NCBI RefSeq assembly: GCF_000003815.2
Contig: NC_049981.1
Location: forward strand, 9,933,482 to 9,997,481
DNA from: Branchiostoma floridae
Taxonomy: Eukaryota > Chordata > Leptocardii > Amphioxiformes > Branchiostomatidae
Direction: 5' to 3'
Length of the DNA: 64,000 nucleotides
Under the pieces are notes generated by a model that saw nothing but the letters and a program-made list of their open reading frames with translations, was not told the origin of the DNA and did not search any database. Positions 11,101 to 22,425 of the stretch are shown piece by piece. Each line of letters starts with the position of its first letter. Positions within the stretch are counted from its first letter, which is position 1. Made by a program: the position numbers and the translations under genes.

Positions 11101-14100
11101 ACGCTTTTCTAAGATTTTCTCAGATTTTTTTTTCACTTACATCGATGTAGGAGACAACAAAGTTGTACTTGACGAGGATCTCAGACCTGTAGCTGAAGGC
11201 TGCCGGGATATCGGGGAGGGGTTTAACGGAGGGACGTCCGGGGCAGACCACTCCTGCTGGGATCTGCGGAAAAACAACATCCGGGGATTTTATGGCAACA
11301 TCCGGGCATTTAACAACATCCAGGACCTTGTGAAAGGCATACGTGTCATGCACTTTTGAAATACTGAATCATAGTAACTTTGTCGTTTTTACTAAATTAA
11401 ATATAATGATAACGGAAATGAACCGAAAACAGCACGACTACAAAGTTTTTTGTTGATTTTGGTTATCATGATGTTTGCTTTAGCTTGTAGTTCCTCCACT
11501 CCAAATATCATAGTAGCATATTAGGCGTTATTAAAATCTTATTGTTCAATGTGGTTTAGAAACTTGTATGTCATACATTGTACCAGCCATAATTAATTGC
11601 GCAATGAAGTTTGATTAATACAATCGAATGAAACAATGTTCGATCTGATAACGAACAAATGACATGGTTAGAATGCTTGGTAGAATTAGACAATCTGTAA
11701 AACAAGTAGGCGGTGATGAACTGTTATCAACAAAAAATGGACATTTTTCATATAAAAGGCCCATTCTGAAAATTCGCCCCGTGAAAGCACAATATCGCGA
11801 GAACGTGCGTGATCTCGCACGAAAACGAGGACCGTGAGGATTATCTTGCAAGTTACATTTATTTGTAAAAGATAACAGAACTTCGCAGTCAAAAAAGTAA
11901 CAACAGACTACTTACATCGAAAACTGAGCGGTCGTTGACGTAGGGTTTGAAGAAGAAGATGTCGTAGACGTGGTCAAAGTTGTGTTGGGTCATTGTGACT
12001 TCGCTAGGGTTGACGGGATCGCCAGGGCGGTGGTGGGGCGGACCCTGCGCGATGCCCTTGGCGGTAATTCTGACGGGCACCATGCTTGCCCAGTTGTACG
12101 GGTTCTATTGAAGAGGAATGAAATACAATTTGGTAACAAATTCGTTTTGTAGGTAGGTAATTCGTTGAACACACACAGAGACACATGCGCACACACAAGC
12201 GCATTCACGCATGTAAACTCACATTGCAAACAGACACACAGACAGAAAGGCCCAGTCGCTTGCGCATGCACACACACACAGATTGAGAGAGATAGTTCGA
12301 TTGAGATTTCAAGAGAGAGAGGGAGGGGGAGGGGAGTTAAAGAGGTAGAGAGAGAAAGAGAAAGAATCTTTACTTTACAACCAAAAGCACTTACCGGATA
12401 GTCAGCGGCAGTGAAGTAGTAATCAGTTTGGATAGAAGCCTGCCACTGATCCCAGTACACGCACAGACTATACCGGTGGACTGGCATTCCTCTAACGGTC
12501 GTCGTACCTAATCATAAAGAAAACATTGTTGGTGAAATGATTACTTTGATAAACCAAGCGAACATGCACAGGGAGAAAACCATTAATTTTGTAAGAAAGG
12601 ACAAGAACAACATTGTTTCAAGTGTACCTTCAAATGGTGATAATTGATAATGGAAAAGACAAGTCAACACAATGATAACAATTATAATGTTGTATCGTTG
12701 TGAATAACAGGCAATATCTATATACATCACGGGCTTATAACCATCTCTCATTGGAGACGGGGGGCATCACAAACTTTCAGCAACTTTTTATTGGCAACTC
12801 ACCAAGTCACTTCTATAATTTGCATAAACTGACGCCATAGAAGTAGTATATTATCCTTTAATTGACAAAGACTGGTAATGTTAAGTCATAGCTAACGGAC
12901 AAACCACAAAAATGAAGACCCACCTGCGTAACGTATGCCGGCTGTTCCCAGGTTGAACATTTGCGCTACGCTGAAGATGTGCCCACTGTTGTCACTACCG
13001 GTGTCCAGTCCGAACACTCCGTTTTGTGCTGACGACTGCATCGGCCTTACTTGACAAACAGGGTTTTCTAGTGAAAAAAGAACGGATAAAAGAGAGAGGT
13101 TTCAGTTGTAGCCATAGTAACCTTAACACTTGTATCTTTATGTCGTACTTTGCGTTTGTATGATTCGCTATATATGTCTTACATCACATCACAAAGAATT
13201 AAGAACACGGAGAAGTACTCAAAATACTATTAGCTATCATCATGAGGTTTAGGATAGGGAAACATGTCAATCATGTATTTATACATAAACCAGTCATATA
13301 TGTACTGATCAATGTATATCGATTACCAATTAGAACTCATAATGATCACGTCCATGAAAATGGAGGTATAATTTTTGAGCTCTCTGTATATTTTTGGTCA
13401 GCATGGCTTTTAAACATCTAGATGGATTGTAATTTTATTTGGTATGTGGCTTAGTGTTTGGAAGAGGAAAGTCAAGGTCAATTTTGTGCCTGGTGTTTGA
13501 CCTTGGCAGTACAGCAGAAGCTCTGCTGTTGGACAGTAGCTAATTGGCCTCTGGCAGCGAAATATTCAATAACACAGGCAAACATTGGGTACATGACAGC
13601 TTCCGATTGTACCACACTACCTTCGAGATGGGGGTGTCTGTATGTAACTCTCTAAAATATGAAAATACACTTACGGTCCCCCAAAATAGCAGTGCATCAT
13701 AGCAACATCAATAACTACTGACCTGTCAAAATTAGAAAAAAATCCATCCAAAAGATCTTGAAGTTATAGGTGCACAAAACTGCAGACGAAAACAATACCT
13801 CCGTCGGGGCCAACCAGCCTCTTTCACGGAGTAAATATAGTCCTAAATCTTACCCGTTGCCGTCCGCTGCACGATTTCGTATATCTGCAACACGCTGTAG
13901 TCATAGATGAGATAGATGCCCTGTCCGTACTGCACGGTGTCCAGGGCTCCACGGTCCTCCTTCTTGTCATAGTACTCTTTCACTTCGATGGTCTCACCAA
14001 TATCTGTAGTGGAAAATGATCAATAAAGTATGTAAATCAGCAATTGCTAAGGATGGATACAGGAAGGCCTGTGCACAATTTTCAACAATTGATGTTATAT

Positions 14101-14198
14101 CATAGCAAGACCTCTATTCATTTGTTTATTATCCTAGCCAATTGCAAGAGGGCTATGTAGCGTTTGTATGTATGCATGTATGTATGTGTGTGTGTGTT

Positions 14199-14238
<40 letters not shown>

Positions 14239-14717
14239 GATGAACAGCATATATCAAGAGGGTCTGTATGAATTGTATTGATAAGGTGTATTGGATATAT
14301 GGGTAGGTCTAGATGTGATCTTGAATTATTCAGATTTTGGGCTTCCTAGCGGCTTGGTATGGTACTGCAGCGGAGTTTCCGGTTTTCACATCTCGAGTCC
14401 TGAACATGTTATGCCCATGGTTGGGATTTTTCAGTGGTAGAGATAGCTCTTGAGGCAGTGAGCAAGTAGGCTATTCTCTGCTACCTTCAAAAGACCTCCT
14501 AAAAGAAGACCCTTATCATTGCACAAGATGGCGACCACTCACCTTTCATGTTACACTCTATGTAGGCCTCGAAATGGTCTATGTTACTAAACTGTGGAAT
14601 GGGGGGTCCACCCGTAACCGCCGCTGGAAGGTTACACACGCTCTGGTCCAGGGTACCGCCCTGGGAGTTGACACCTGCCGTTACCAGTAGCAACGTGATT
14701 GTCAGTGCGAAGATCAT
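5155..14717 (-). CDS. Two-module LolA-like type I membrane protein (649 aa, 15 exons)
   Basis: Coding exons in order: 14543-14717, 13854-14003, 12924-13067, 12395-12507, 11916-12104, 11141-11263, 10550-10661, 9814-9974, 8353-8451, 8004-8084, 7425-7551, 6914-7023, 6342-6536, 5758-5839, 5155-5243. All junctions are GT-AG and phases close exactly (1950 nt with stop). Residues 1-18 are a clean signal peptide. Two modules repeat motifs in the same order: RGMPVHRY (about 161) and RGIPCDVW (about 393), VPVRI and VPIHL, YDIFFFKPYVND and YYTIYNTYAFDN, FDIPAGVVC and FDISHCF. A juxtamembrane segment (about 492-593) follows, then a single transmembrane helix (about 623-645) and a tail of only a few residues. 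Animals have a little-studied family of LolA-like (lipoprotein-carrier fold) membrane proteins; I assign it there from memory of the motif pattern, not a search. Ligand and function are unknown. A 5' UTR piece ends at 14740. Confidence 0.8.
5237..5491. repeat. 51-bp minisatellite, five copies, overlapping an exon edge
   Basis: Units start at 5237, 5288, 5339, 5390 and 5441 with a strict 51-bp period and the opening ATGTCTCCTGT. The first unit overlaps the last coding exon of the LolA-like gene (ends 5243) and its splice acceptor. On the minus strand each unit therefore carries an acceptor-like (T/A)CAG followed by GAGACAT or a one-base variant. Confidence 0.9.
5922..6165 (+). repeat. Dispersed repeat family E, copy 1
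   Basis: The segment from TTAATGATCCGTCCGGAGG through GGTGTATATGGTGTCATAACG to CTGATTGGTC and GGCTATATGAT is repeated in inverse orientation at 31595-31844 with the same block order. It lies in the intron between exons 13 and 14 of the LolA-like gene. There is no ORF; class undetermined. Confidence 0.65.
8620..8830 (+). repeat. Dispersed repeat family D, copy 2
   Basis: Blocks in order: ATTTGGTGTGTGGGTAGGTG, AAGGTCAAGGTCAATTTG, GTGACCTTGGTACGGCAGC, TCCTGGACATGTAATGGTC and CCCTAGCGGCTTGCTCTGG. It is intronic in the LolA-like gene and the best-preserved copy in the window. Confidence 0.65.
8996..9053. repeat. 58-bp hairpin element, copy 1
   Basis: Outer 9-bp arms CTCATCACA and TGTGATGAG are perfectly complementary. 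The 40-bp core contains a second inverted pair, CGGAAG and CTTCCG, around TGACGTAACAG. A copy at 19679-19736 has a core differing at one base and different but again perfectly paired arms. CGGAAGTGACGTAA resembles a joint ETS/CRE (bZIP) site. It lies in the intron between exons 8 and 9 of the LolA-like gene. It could be a structured RNA, a tiny mobile element or a protein-binding cruciform. Confidence 0.75.
10110..10207. repeat. ATCA-rich microsatellite
   Basis: Degenerate (ATCA)n/(AACC)n simple repeat directly outside the left arm of the foldback at 10208-10507. Confidence 0.8.
10208..10507. repeat. Large foldback palindrome with TTAATCAA core
   Basis: Two arms of about 100 bp are near-perfect inverse complements (left 10208-10313, right about 10407-10507, a few mismatches). 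They enclose about eleven copies of the 8-bp unit TTAATCAA. Each arm also carries the 14-bp palindrome TCGTCTGCAGACGA. On the minus strand it begins about 42 bp after the 5' splice site of exon 7 of the LolA-like gene, so the pre-mRNA could form a very long stem. It may be a foldback/MITE-type element. Confidence 0.85.
12165..12370. repeat. CA- and GA-rich low-complexity tract
   Basis: (CA)n-rich sequence followed by GAGAGAGGGAGGGGGAGGGG and AGAGAGAAAG runs, in the intron between exons 4 and 5 of the LolA-like gene. Confidence 0.8.
13420..13640 (+). repeat. Dispersed repeat family D, copy 3
   Basis: The blocks ATGGATTG, TTTGGTATGTGG, GTCAAGGTCAATTTTGTG and GACCTTGGCAGTACAGCAG match the family order. 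Intronic in the LolA-like gene. Confidence 0.6.
14167..14236. repeat. (TG)n microsatellite
   Basis: Alternating TG with a TATG-rich start, intronic in the LolA-like gene. Confidence 0.9.
14290..14470 (+). repeat. Dispersed repeat family D, copy 4
   Basis: Contains GGATATATGGGTAGG, CCTAGCGGCTTGGTATGGTAC and TCCTGAACATGTTATG in family order. It is more degraded than copies 2 and 3. Confidence 0.5.
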
Positions 14718-14740
14718 CTTTGGTTTCTGAGGACTGGACT

Positions 14741-17700
14741 CTACAGGAAGAAAGATACAATTTCAAACAAATTAGTTCACTCATTTCTTTTTATTGTTTC
14801 TTATGTGTTGTTTGCAAGAATAAAAAGGCACAAATCCTTAAGTATGTCTTACTATATAATTGCTTCAAAGCTGTTTTCCATTGATAGGAAAGAACCAGTT
14901 ACATTTTTGTCATCAAGGTTAAGTTTCTGTTACAAATAGGATATAGGTAGGGGATTTCACTCACAGCTCTTTGAAAGTTCTTTTCACATTTCTGTATGTT
15001 TTGTAGCATATATATGGGCTATATGTCAAATACTAGTTAATAGATGAATAGATAAATGTGGTAAAACTAATATAGACATAATATGCACGACAAACATGTA
15101 GCCTAATGACCTCTTTTTTCAATTTCAGCCCCAATATCAGAATTAAAAAAGACGGAACCTGTCTTTGTGGGGGGGGGGGGGGGCGTATATACACACTAAG
15201 AGTGAGGGGGAGGGGGACAATGCTAAAAGGTCGCACACAGATCGTAAAGGGCAAAGGTTCGTGCTAAATGTGCAGTCACACCAAGATGGCTGATAAAGTT
15301 GCATAAAAACAATTCGAATTTTAATCCCGCCATAACTTTAACTAGCAGTAAGAACACCAACACTGCAGTATCAGTTGATTCTACATTTATGATTTAAACA
15401 GGGCTGTCGCAGCATTTACCCCCCCCCCCCCCCTCCCCCTCCCAACACAGTTACATTTTGCGTTTCCTATACGACCTTTGCACTGCGGTCGCTGCAATCC
15501 TGCTTTTCTTTGCAGATAAAATTCCAGCGTTCGGAACAGGTCATACAAGCCCGCCATATTGGATTTAAGGCCATCATTACGCTTACATAACGTAGCTCAC
15601 TTTATCTCGGGGTTCGTTATATAAACGAAAAAACTGACTGATATATTACGTTACACATGTGTACCTAAAGTCGTTATAGTTAAAGTTATAGTATTGTTTG
15701 CGAAGATATATCAAGGATTTTGATGCACGTAGCTCAGGCTTTGTCTCAGCTAAGCATACTAAAGGACAAATTAACTTTTATGTAAGACTAAGAGTTCAAA
15801 GTTCCAACGTTACACCATAGATATTGTTACCTTGAACTAATTAGGCTGTATAAACATTGCATAAAACTATCAACGATGACTGGGTGCCAAACAAGATGCC
15901 TTGTTCTAAATGGTGCTTTAAGTTTTGTAGTTGATATGTTAATCTCCAATCTTATGATGATTTTCTACAAAGCCTGCGTACAAATACTAGTACCTTAACA
16001 TTCACGATCATAACTAAAAAGACTGAGACCAAGTATTCAAATTATAGTGATCAACTCAACATCGGAGTATCATGCATATTAAATGTAGTATTATGTACAT
16101 TGGGCATAAAAATCAAATGCAAAACTACCGAAAAATGCAGGAAAAGAAACAAAAGAAAGAAGAAAAATAGGTACGTTCTGACATGTTTTGTGCATTAAGA
16201 GCAAACCTTAGACTTGTTTACTCAAGAGGGCACGTTTACCAAGGGTTTTGTTGCAATAAGATAATTGTAACAATTTGGCAACCGAGGAAAACGATACAAA
16301 AACACGTCCTTGAAAAGTCGATGCCATTGACAATGTTGAGAGTTAATACTAAGAACCAGACGCTTGAAAACAAAGTGATCAAACAGTTATTTAACGCTGC
16401 GTCAAACGTGTGGACATAAATGGCGATGTAAAGTCTAAAGGTCCTTTTAAACGGGGCGTGATCGTGATAAGCAGTGAAAAAGACGAAGAAATCTACATTT
16501 TTCGGAACACAAAGATCGAATAAAATTGAAATTTTGGTAGTTTTTATATAACTCTATTATATTAGTACTAAAGTGATGTTTAGCACACAATAATATTACC
16601 TTTGTGATGCCTAAGAAAGAAGCCCTTCCTCTAAACTACTTCAAGTAATAAATATCCGATACTATCAAAACTTTTCTTTCCACCTTAGATTGTTAACTTG
16701 GTTCAAAGCATTGCTCAAGTCGTAATGCACAAGTTATACGTGAAATAATCCTTGTATCGAGTACCACAAATCATTATAAGAGCCTCTTTAAGCTGCTTAA
16801 GCCTAGTTATTGAGTACACAATGGCTAGTTTATAGTGTAAATATCAATATACGGAAGAATACAACTACACTACAAGTGTTTGGAAAAGTACATTAATGAT
16901 GAAAACGGCATGATAGAAAATGAGAAAATTTCAACACATGATACACCTCTCTGTTTGTGGATACAATGTGACAAGAAAGTTTCTCACCTTTATGTTGGTA
17001 ATACGTCGCCCTTCGTATCTGTATAGTTTGGTACAGCAATACGAAATATTTGTCTCAACTACGGCTTTTTACATTAAAAGAGGATTTAAAGAACTCTCAC
17101 ACAAATCGGAAAATGGACAGTCGCGATCCGGAATGTTCTGTTTCAAGATGGCTGCCGCAATGTTCGTCCCATGATTCTGCTAAAAAAGATCAAGGTCTAA
17201 CTTCTGCACGGGGTACGGACTGGTATATGTGGGTAATGATTAACGTGTATCACTCCACAGGGCCGTGGTCATAATGATTAACACATACCGACGCACCACC
17301 CAGATATCCATGGAGATACGTGCATATGTGACTGGATAAGGTTTTAGGAAGGGGTATACGAGGGGCATATAACTCAAATCTTGGGGCGTAACTATAAAGG
17401 CTTTCATCGTTATTAAACAAAAATCAAATCATTTTTATCTTTTGATTTCTTTGACGCCCTTTTGCAAATCAGTACTAAGGTAAGAGGGCCGAAATATGAA
17501 TTTCAAAATACGAGTCACTGTGATGAAATGGGCTTTTCTTCGCATGGCATACTAGTGAAAGCAGAATTCTTTTATCAATGCCTTGGATGTAGATACACAA
17601 TGTAAACAGTTTCTAAGTTATATTTCACCTGTAAATTAATGAGTAATTGACGTTCTAGTAGAAAAAAGCCCCTTAGTTGAACTGCACACCTCTGGCCACA

Positions 17701-18560
17701 GCTCAAATGTACGCCCCCCCCCCCTCCCCACACCAGCTAACATTAATTAAAGGCCGCCGTACCAATGATACAAAAACTGGCAAACGTCACACAATTTTGT
17801 CTATAAAGTGATGTTTGCTCCTTATTGCTTTTATTGGGACCAGCGTGAAGACAATTGGATCATGAGAAATGAATCTTCTCTTTCAGGAATCGTTAAAATC
17901 CAAACAGTGGGTTCATTTGTACCTCACATGTTTTGAAAGCCATGGAGAGGAAATAGCGAGCCCCTCATCCCCAACGTTCAGATAATAATCAAACATCATG
18001 GAATTCACTTTGTGTAGCATCTATTACCTCTGTGAAGGAGGTATTGTATTCAGTCATCAAGTGCATGTGTGTTTGAATCTGAGGAATGGCTGGCTGTTGC
18101 TTTATAGAAGTTTGATTGGCATGGTATTTGTGGTATGTGGGGAGGAGTTGTAGCGTTTATCCTGAAGATACGCTTTTTGATACGCAATCTATCGGCTTTT
18201 GCATCGTTTTCTGTGCTGGATATGCTATGGTCGTCTTTCATGTCTAAAGTCTCAAAGTCTCTCAAAGTCTCAAAGTTGTATGTGTGGATGTTTGTATTTT
18301 TTTCTTTTGCAATCGTGGATGATGCCGTCACTGGTTATGACAATGGAGAGTTATGCAGATGAAACATTCATTAATGTAGATGAAACATTCGAAAATGTGA
18401 TTTTGTTCATCATAATGAATACATGTCATCAGGTAGAAAACCTAGATAGGTAGGTAAATACATACATGGTGTTGCCTGGTAATAAGTTGCTTTAAGTAGG
18501 CTTCATGATTAAACTATCTCACAGTAAAGAGCACAAAAATACAGATGTTTGTATACGTTC
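14741..18560. other. Upstream region of the LolA-like gene, no exon recognised
   Basis: The coding exon of the LolA-like gene has a splice acceptor at 14740/14741 on the minus strand, so a non-coding first exon should lie somewhere here; I cannot place it. Poly-G/C runs occur at 15168-15183 and 15419-15432. YY1-like AAGATGGC contexts occur near 15283 and 17146. No ORF in the stretch looks like a protein. Confidence 0.4.
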
Positions 18561-18567
18561 AAATATC

Positions 18568-18573
18568 TTTATT
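18568..18573 (-). promoter_or_regulatory. Poly(A) signal AATAAA
   Basis: AATAAA on the minus strand lies 11 bp after the stop codon at 18585-18587 of the candidate small gene. It supports a terminal exon here, though a 3' UTR this short would be unusual. Confidence 0.4.
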
Positions 18574-18584
18574 GTTTCTTCAGT

Positions 18585-19212
18585 TTACATGACATTGTAT
18601 CTTCCCCGCCAACCATATTTTTTCTGAATAACAAAATTAAAAAACACCCTCATTGTCGACAATGGGGAGTATGATGCTATTGTTACTGATAGTCGTTGAT
18701 TGAACTTTGACCCTTGGAGAGATGCTCTCACTGGGAGAAAGGTCGTTGGGCAGCTGACCTCTGGGTGAAAGGTTGCGACCTTGACACCGGTAACGGCTGC
18801 AGGATCACGTGATAGCCAGCGTGCGTTTTCTCCTTTTGGTACAGTCACGTCATCTGGAATTTAAAAAAAAAAAGATTGGTTAAGAATGAATTCAAGTCTT
18901 GGGCAATAGAAATATGTGTTTAGGTCATACAGTTACAAACAATTGTGGCCTCCGTGAAACCTTTTTATCCAATCACAGCGCAAATTGGGCACACAAGACC
19001 TTCTCCCATTGGTCGTCTAGATCTCCAGGTACCTCGGGTATTTAGTCTGACAAACATTGGCATTTTCTAGCACTACTTCTAGTTCAACATGGTTATATAA
19101 TTATTATTATTGTTGATATATGGTTACTTATCATTGTTTTCGTGTGTACATCTTTGTTCTTACCTCGACTGTAGTCCTCACTTGAAGGTCGCTGTACGCG
19201 ATTGAAGGTCAT
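18585..19212 (-). CDS. Candidate small spliced gene, 105 aa, unrecognised
   Basis: Two segments join in frame: 19164-19212 (start ATG at 19210-19212) and 18585-18853. A strong donor (GAG|GTAAG) is at 19163 and an acceptor (TTCCAG|A) at 18854. The product begins MTFNRVQRPSSEDY and contains PKGENARWLSRDPA; I recognise no family. An upstream acceptor at 19267 implies a 5' leader, and a first-exon-like CAG|GTGAGT donor lies at 23419. Against it: the exon is modest, part of the C-terminus is AT-rich, and an open frame of this size can occur by chance. It could equally be a spliced non-coding RNA. Confidence 0.3.
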
Positions 19213-19678
19213 CCATTGACCTTGTGGGTATCAGGTCACGGTGGATGTACCGGCCGCCATCTTGGTCTAATCAGAAAAGTGAACAATATCCTTAGTAGTT
19301 ACTCATAAAACTTTATGTATATGTATAACGTTAAAACATCTACCAGTAAAAAATCGTACATGCTTATCATTACATATTCCATATATACAGCATATGCTAG
19401 AAATGCACTAAGATACATAGCATTTCGTAAGCAAGTATTCAAAAAAACAAACAAACAAAGAAGTAAAACAAACATACAAACATGCCATATATCTTCCTTC
19501 ATGGGTCATAATACACTAAGTCCCTGTGAGCTAAATGAATGTAGTATTTATCTTTGCGTTGCTAAGTCCGACAAATATTTTCTACATAGTGCATGTCCAT
19601 ATTAACTGTAGTATTTATCTAAATATGGACTAGCTGAAGATGTCATCCTGGCGTAGTTGTTTTTAAGTCACCGCGTCA

Positions 19679-19736
19679 CTGATCAGCGCTGGAGCTGATA
19701 CAACGGAAGTGACGTAACAGCTTCCGGGCTGATCAG
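19679..19736. repeat. 58-bp hairpin element, copy 2
   Basis: Arms CTGATCAGC and GCTGATCAG are perfectly complementary. The 40-bp core differs from the copy at 8996-9053 only by G to A in ACARCGG. Relative to copy 1, arm positions 3, 8 and 9 differ and each is matched by a compensating change on the other side. It lies in the putative long first intron of the small-gene candidate. Confidence 0.75.
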
Positions 19737-19811
19737 GGGCGAGAAGACCACATCATTTCTCAATCTCTGCTCCAACAAGTAGGAACTGCTTGTAGCTTTC
19801 TATGATAAAAT

Positions 19812-19861
19812 CACACATACATATGCGCACACACACGCGCGCGCATACAAACACACACACG

Positions 19862-19948
<87 letters not shown>
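19812..19948. repeat. (CA)n microsatellite with CG interruptions
   Basis: Long CA tract with ACGCGCGCGC segments. The long frames here are repeat artefacts, not genes. Confidence 0.95.
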
Positions 19949-19950
<2 letters not shown>

Positions 19951-21089
19951 TTTTAAAATCATACCCTGCTATGCTGTTGTTCTCTGCACTGAACTTCACA
20001 TCATGGTTTGGAAGCGCCCTCTACCAATTTGTCCATGTGTCGCACAAAGTACCATGCACGTGGTCGTAGCCACGGTACACCTGCCATCTGGAAAAGGAGG
20101 AGAACACTCTTGAGTATGCGACTCTTTGCCTTTATACAGAGAAAGTCGTCTTCTAGTTAGTCCTAGTCCTATATCATCAGCAACTATAAAAAATAATGCA
20201 CAGTTCACGAACTAAAGACTATCAGAAATTCGCAAATTGCTCATGAGTTTCGAACGAAAAGCTTATCATACTTAACCTTCGTGATTTAATTGGATACATA
20301 TGCTAAGTGTTGTCAAATCTCACTTCTAAGCCACCACATATTGCGTTTTTAAAACTTTTTCACACCGCCAAACACACCTCTAAATGCCAAGGCCTTCTTT
20401 TATCTAGTGTTTTTTCTCATACTTCCGCTGCTAGACGAAAAGCAAGCAGGCCTAGAAGAGAGGTCACTATGTTGGCGCCACGTCCACAACTAATTGAAGC
20501 ACCTCTCAAAAGAAAAATGCAGCTAGCTGCTTTGCATGAACAATGCGACACAAAAGTAAAAGCGAAAAATGTTCTCGGAACATCCGTTTTTTTAAAACAA
20601 GATAACAGTTACGACGACTTGCTGGTATGGTCGACCTAAGTTTATGAAGCGAGTATCTGACAGTTTGCGCCAAATTGCAACACGAAAACAAGCGCAATCA
20701 GCCCAAATTGTCTCCTGAAATTGCGACTTTGTTTCAATTTTAAGAAAATTCATTCACAATTCATAAAATGTTCTAAATGAGCGTGAAATTGTGCAATCTA
20801 TACATATTTTATGATTTTACCCACACTGTGCTATATTTCGTAAGCGAACATCCTATTGTATCTTTGTACATTGTACAGTTTTGTTTTTATTCAGTGGCAA
20901 CAGTGTGATTTCCAAACAAATTCGCAAAGTTTGCGCAATTTGGCGCATTCCAGAGACATATCATCCACTAATAACGAACCGTCCACGGTTGTTTTTCTGA
21001 CCCCTCCCGTGGGTAAACAATCCAGTCCTGGCGACGTGGCTATTTTTTGATGGAGTTTGTCTTTGCATACTGACCGCCGCTTCACCCCA

Positions 21090-21220
21090 TACCACAGTAG
21101 CCACGTGGCAACCGTACAGTACTAGTATCAACATGTCGTGTTGAAATCTTGTTCGTATTTTAAGATTTTAGTAGCCATGCGGCAACCGTACAGTATTAAC
21201 ATGCCGTGCAAGACATTTTG
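21090..21220. repeat. Short tandem duplication, about 75 bp
   Basis: TAGCCACGTGGCAACCGTAC and a related TAGCCATGCGGCAACCGTAC recur about 74 bp apart, each followed by an AACATG(T/C)CGTG block. It holds an E-box-like CACGTG in the first copy only. Confidence 0.6.
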
Positions 21221-22269
21221 GAATTGTCCTTCTTTGAAAATTTTAAAACAGCGAAACGACAGGAGTAAGGAAGGAAGAAAAGAATGAAACGAATTATGTA
21301 AAGGTTCTGATACAGCTACGTAGTGTAATACCGGTTTGGAGCGATGGAAAAAAAATATTTATATACAATTCTAGTGTTCTATTTAGTGTGTATATGATAT
21401 GGCACAACAATAATTTTTTTTTTCTGTTTGAGGTCCGGAACCACTTTAAGAATTCTATTAGAATATTATCAAAAGAAGTTTTGCCTTCATCTAAGTTTTC
21501 AGAAAGCTTTCAAAAAAATATTAGAAGAAAGAACAAAGAAGATTCGAAGGGAAAGGCTGAAAGCTGTATATACCGTTTGCTCAATATTCTTGAGGGACAT
21601 TTGTAGCCTTCTGTGATGTTTGGACGGTGAGATATTCTCTTGACCATTAGTTCGATACAAAGTCCGTATGCTTTTGCGTACCTGCATAGCTCCACACCCA
21701 TTGTTTTTAGCTTTAATGTAAAATCTTTATCTCCTAAAACAACAGGAATATTGAACAAGTGTCACTCATACTCTGCTGCAGGGGGCGGTTTTGTTGCCAT
21801 TTGGTAAATATGACTAACCGTTTATAATGATCAAAGAAAAAAGCCGACAGTCATACACATATATTGTACGTAGTAAGACAAGGAACTCCCCCAAACGCTT
21901 AACTCTAACTAAGGACCATATCTTGTGTTCGTCACTTTAAATTTAGTCCATTGTCCTTTATTTTTCTTATGTAATAAAAACCAAACTCTGTTATTGAGCA
22001 TTCTGTGTTACTGTTTGTCCCACCCATTTTTAAAAAGCGGTATTTTTTACAAAATCTGTAAGAACTTATGGCTGGAAAGTAATTGTTTTTTCTATACTAG
22101 ATATTGAAAAGTATCCACGTATCTTTCTGGACATCTGCTTAAAGATTACTAGAACATACATTCAGTCTTGCTTGACTCTTGGTGAATTGAACTACATGCA
22201 TGTTTTCGTATAGCTTTGTGAATACGACAAGTTGAGTACTAGTATTGTCTTTAACCGACTTTCTTCACT

Positions 22270-22425
22270 CCACGCAGGTGTGAAAATGGTTACCTGACTT
22301 CAATTAGTGAGGCAAAAGGCAGTTGAAGGAAAGGAATGGGCTCCGCCTTCCAATACCGTGTCCTGTATCTATATAGATAGACACAGTGGATAACTACAAC
22401 AACACACTACGGTCTCGAAAAGACT
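22270..22425 (+). mobile_element. tRNA-derived SINE family 1, body fragment
   Basis: GTTACCTGACTTCAATTAGTG, AAAAGGCAGTTGAAGG, GGGCTCCGCCTTCCAATACC and AGACACAGTGGATAAC follow the same order as in the fuller copies at 30185-30440 and 60105-60250. The tRNA-like head is missing or too degraded to see. Confidence 0.6.

Noticed and set aside
5155-14717. ZP-domain protein
   Set aside because: First impression from a multi-exon, single-pass secreted protein, but the Cys spacing and motifs are not ZP; the duplicated motifs fit LolA-like modules better.
19753-20113. Long frames of alternating Cys/Val or His/Thr
   Set aside because: They are translations of the (CA)n microsatellite; the same applies to 35954-36397, 27652-28026 and 45002-45313.
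20307-20639. 110-codon plus-strand frame
   Set aside because: Basic and Ser-rich with no recognisable domain, start context or exon neighbours; could be chance.
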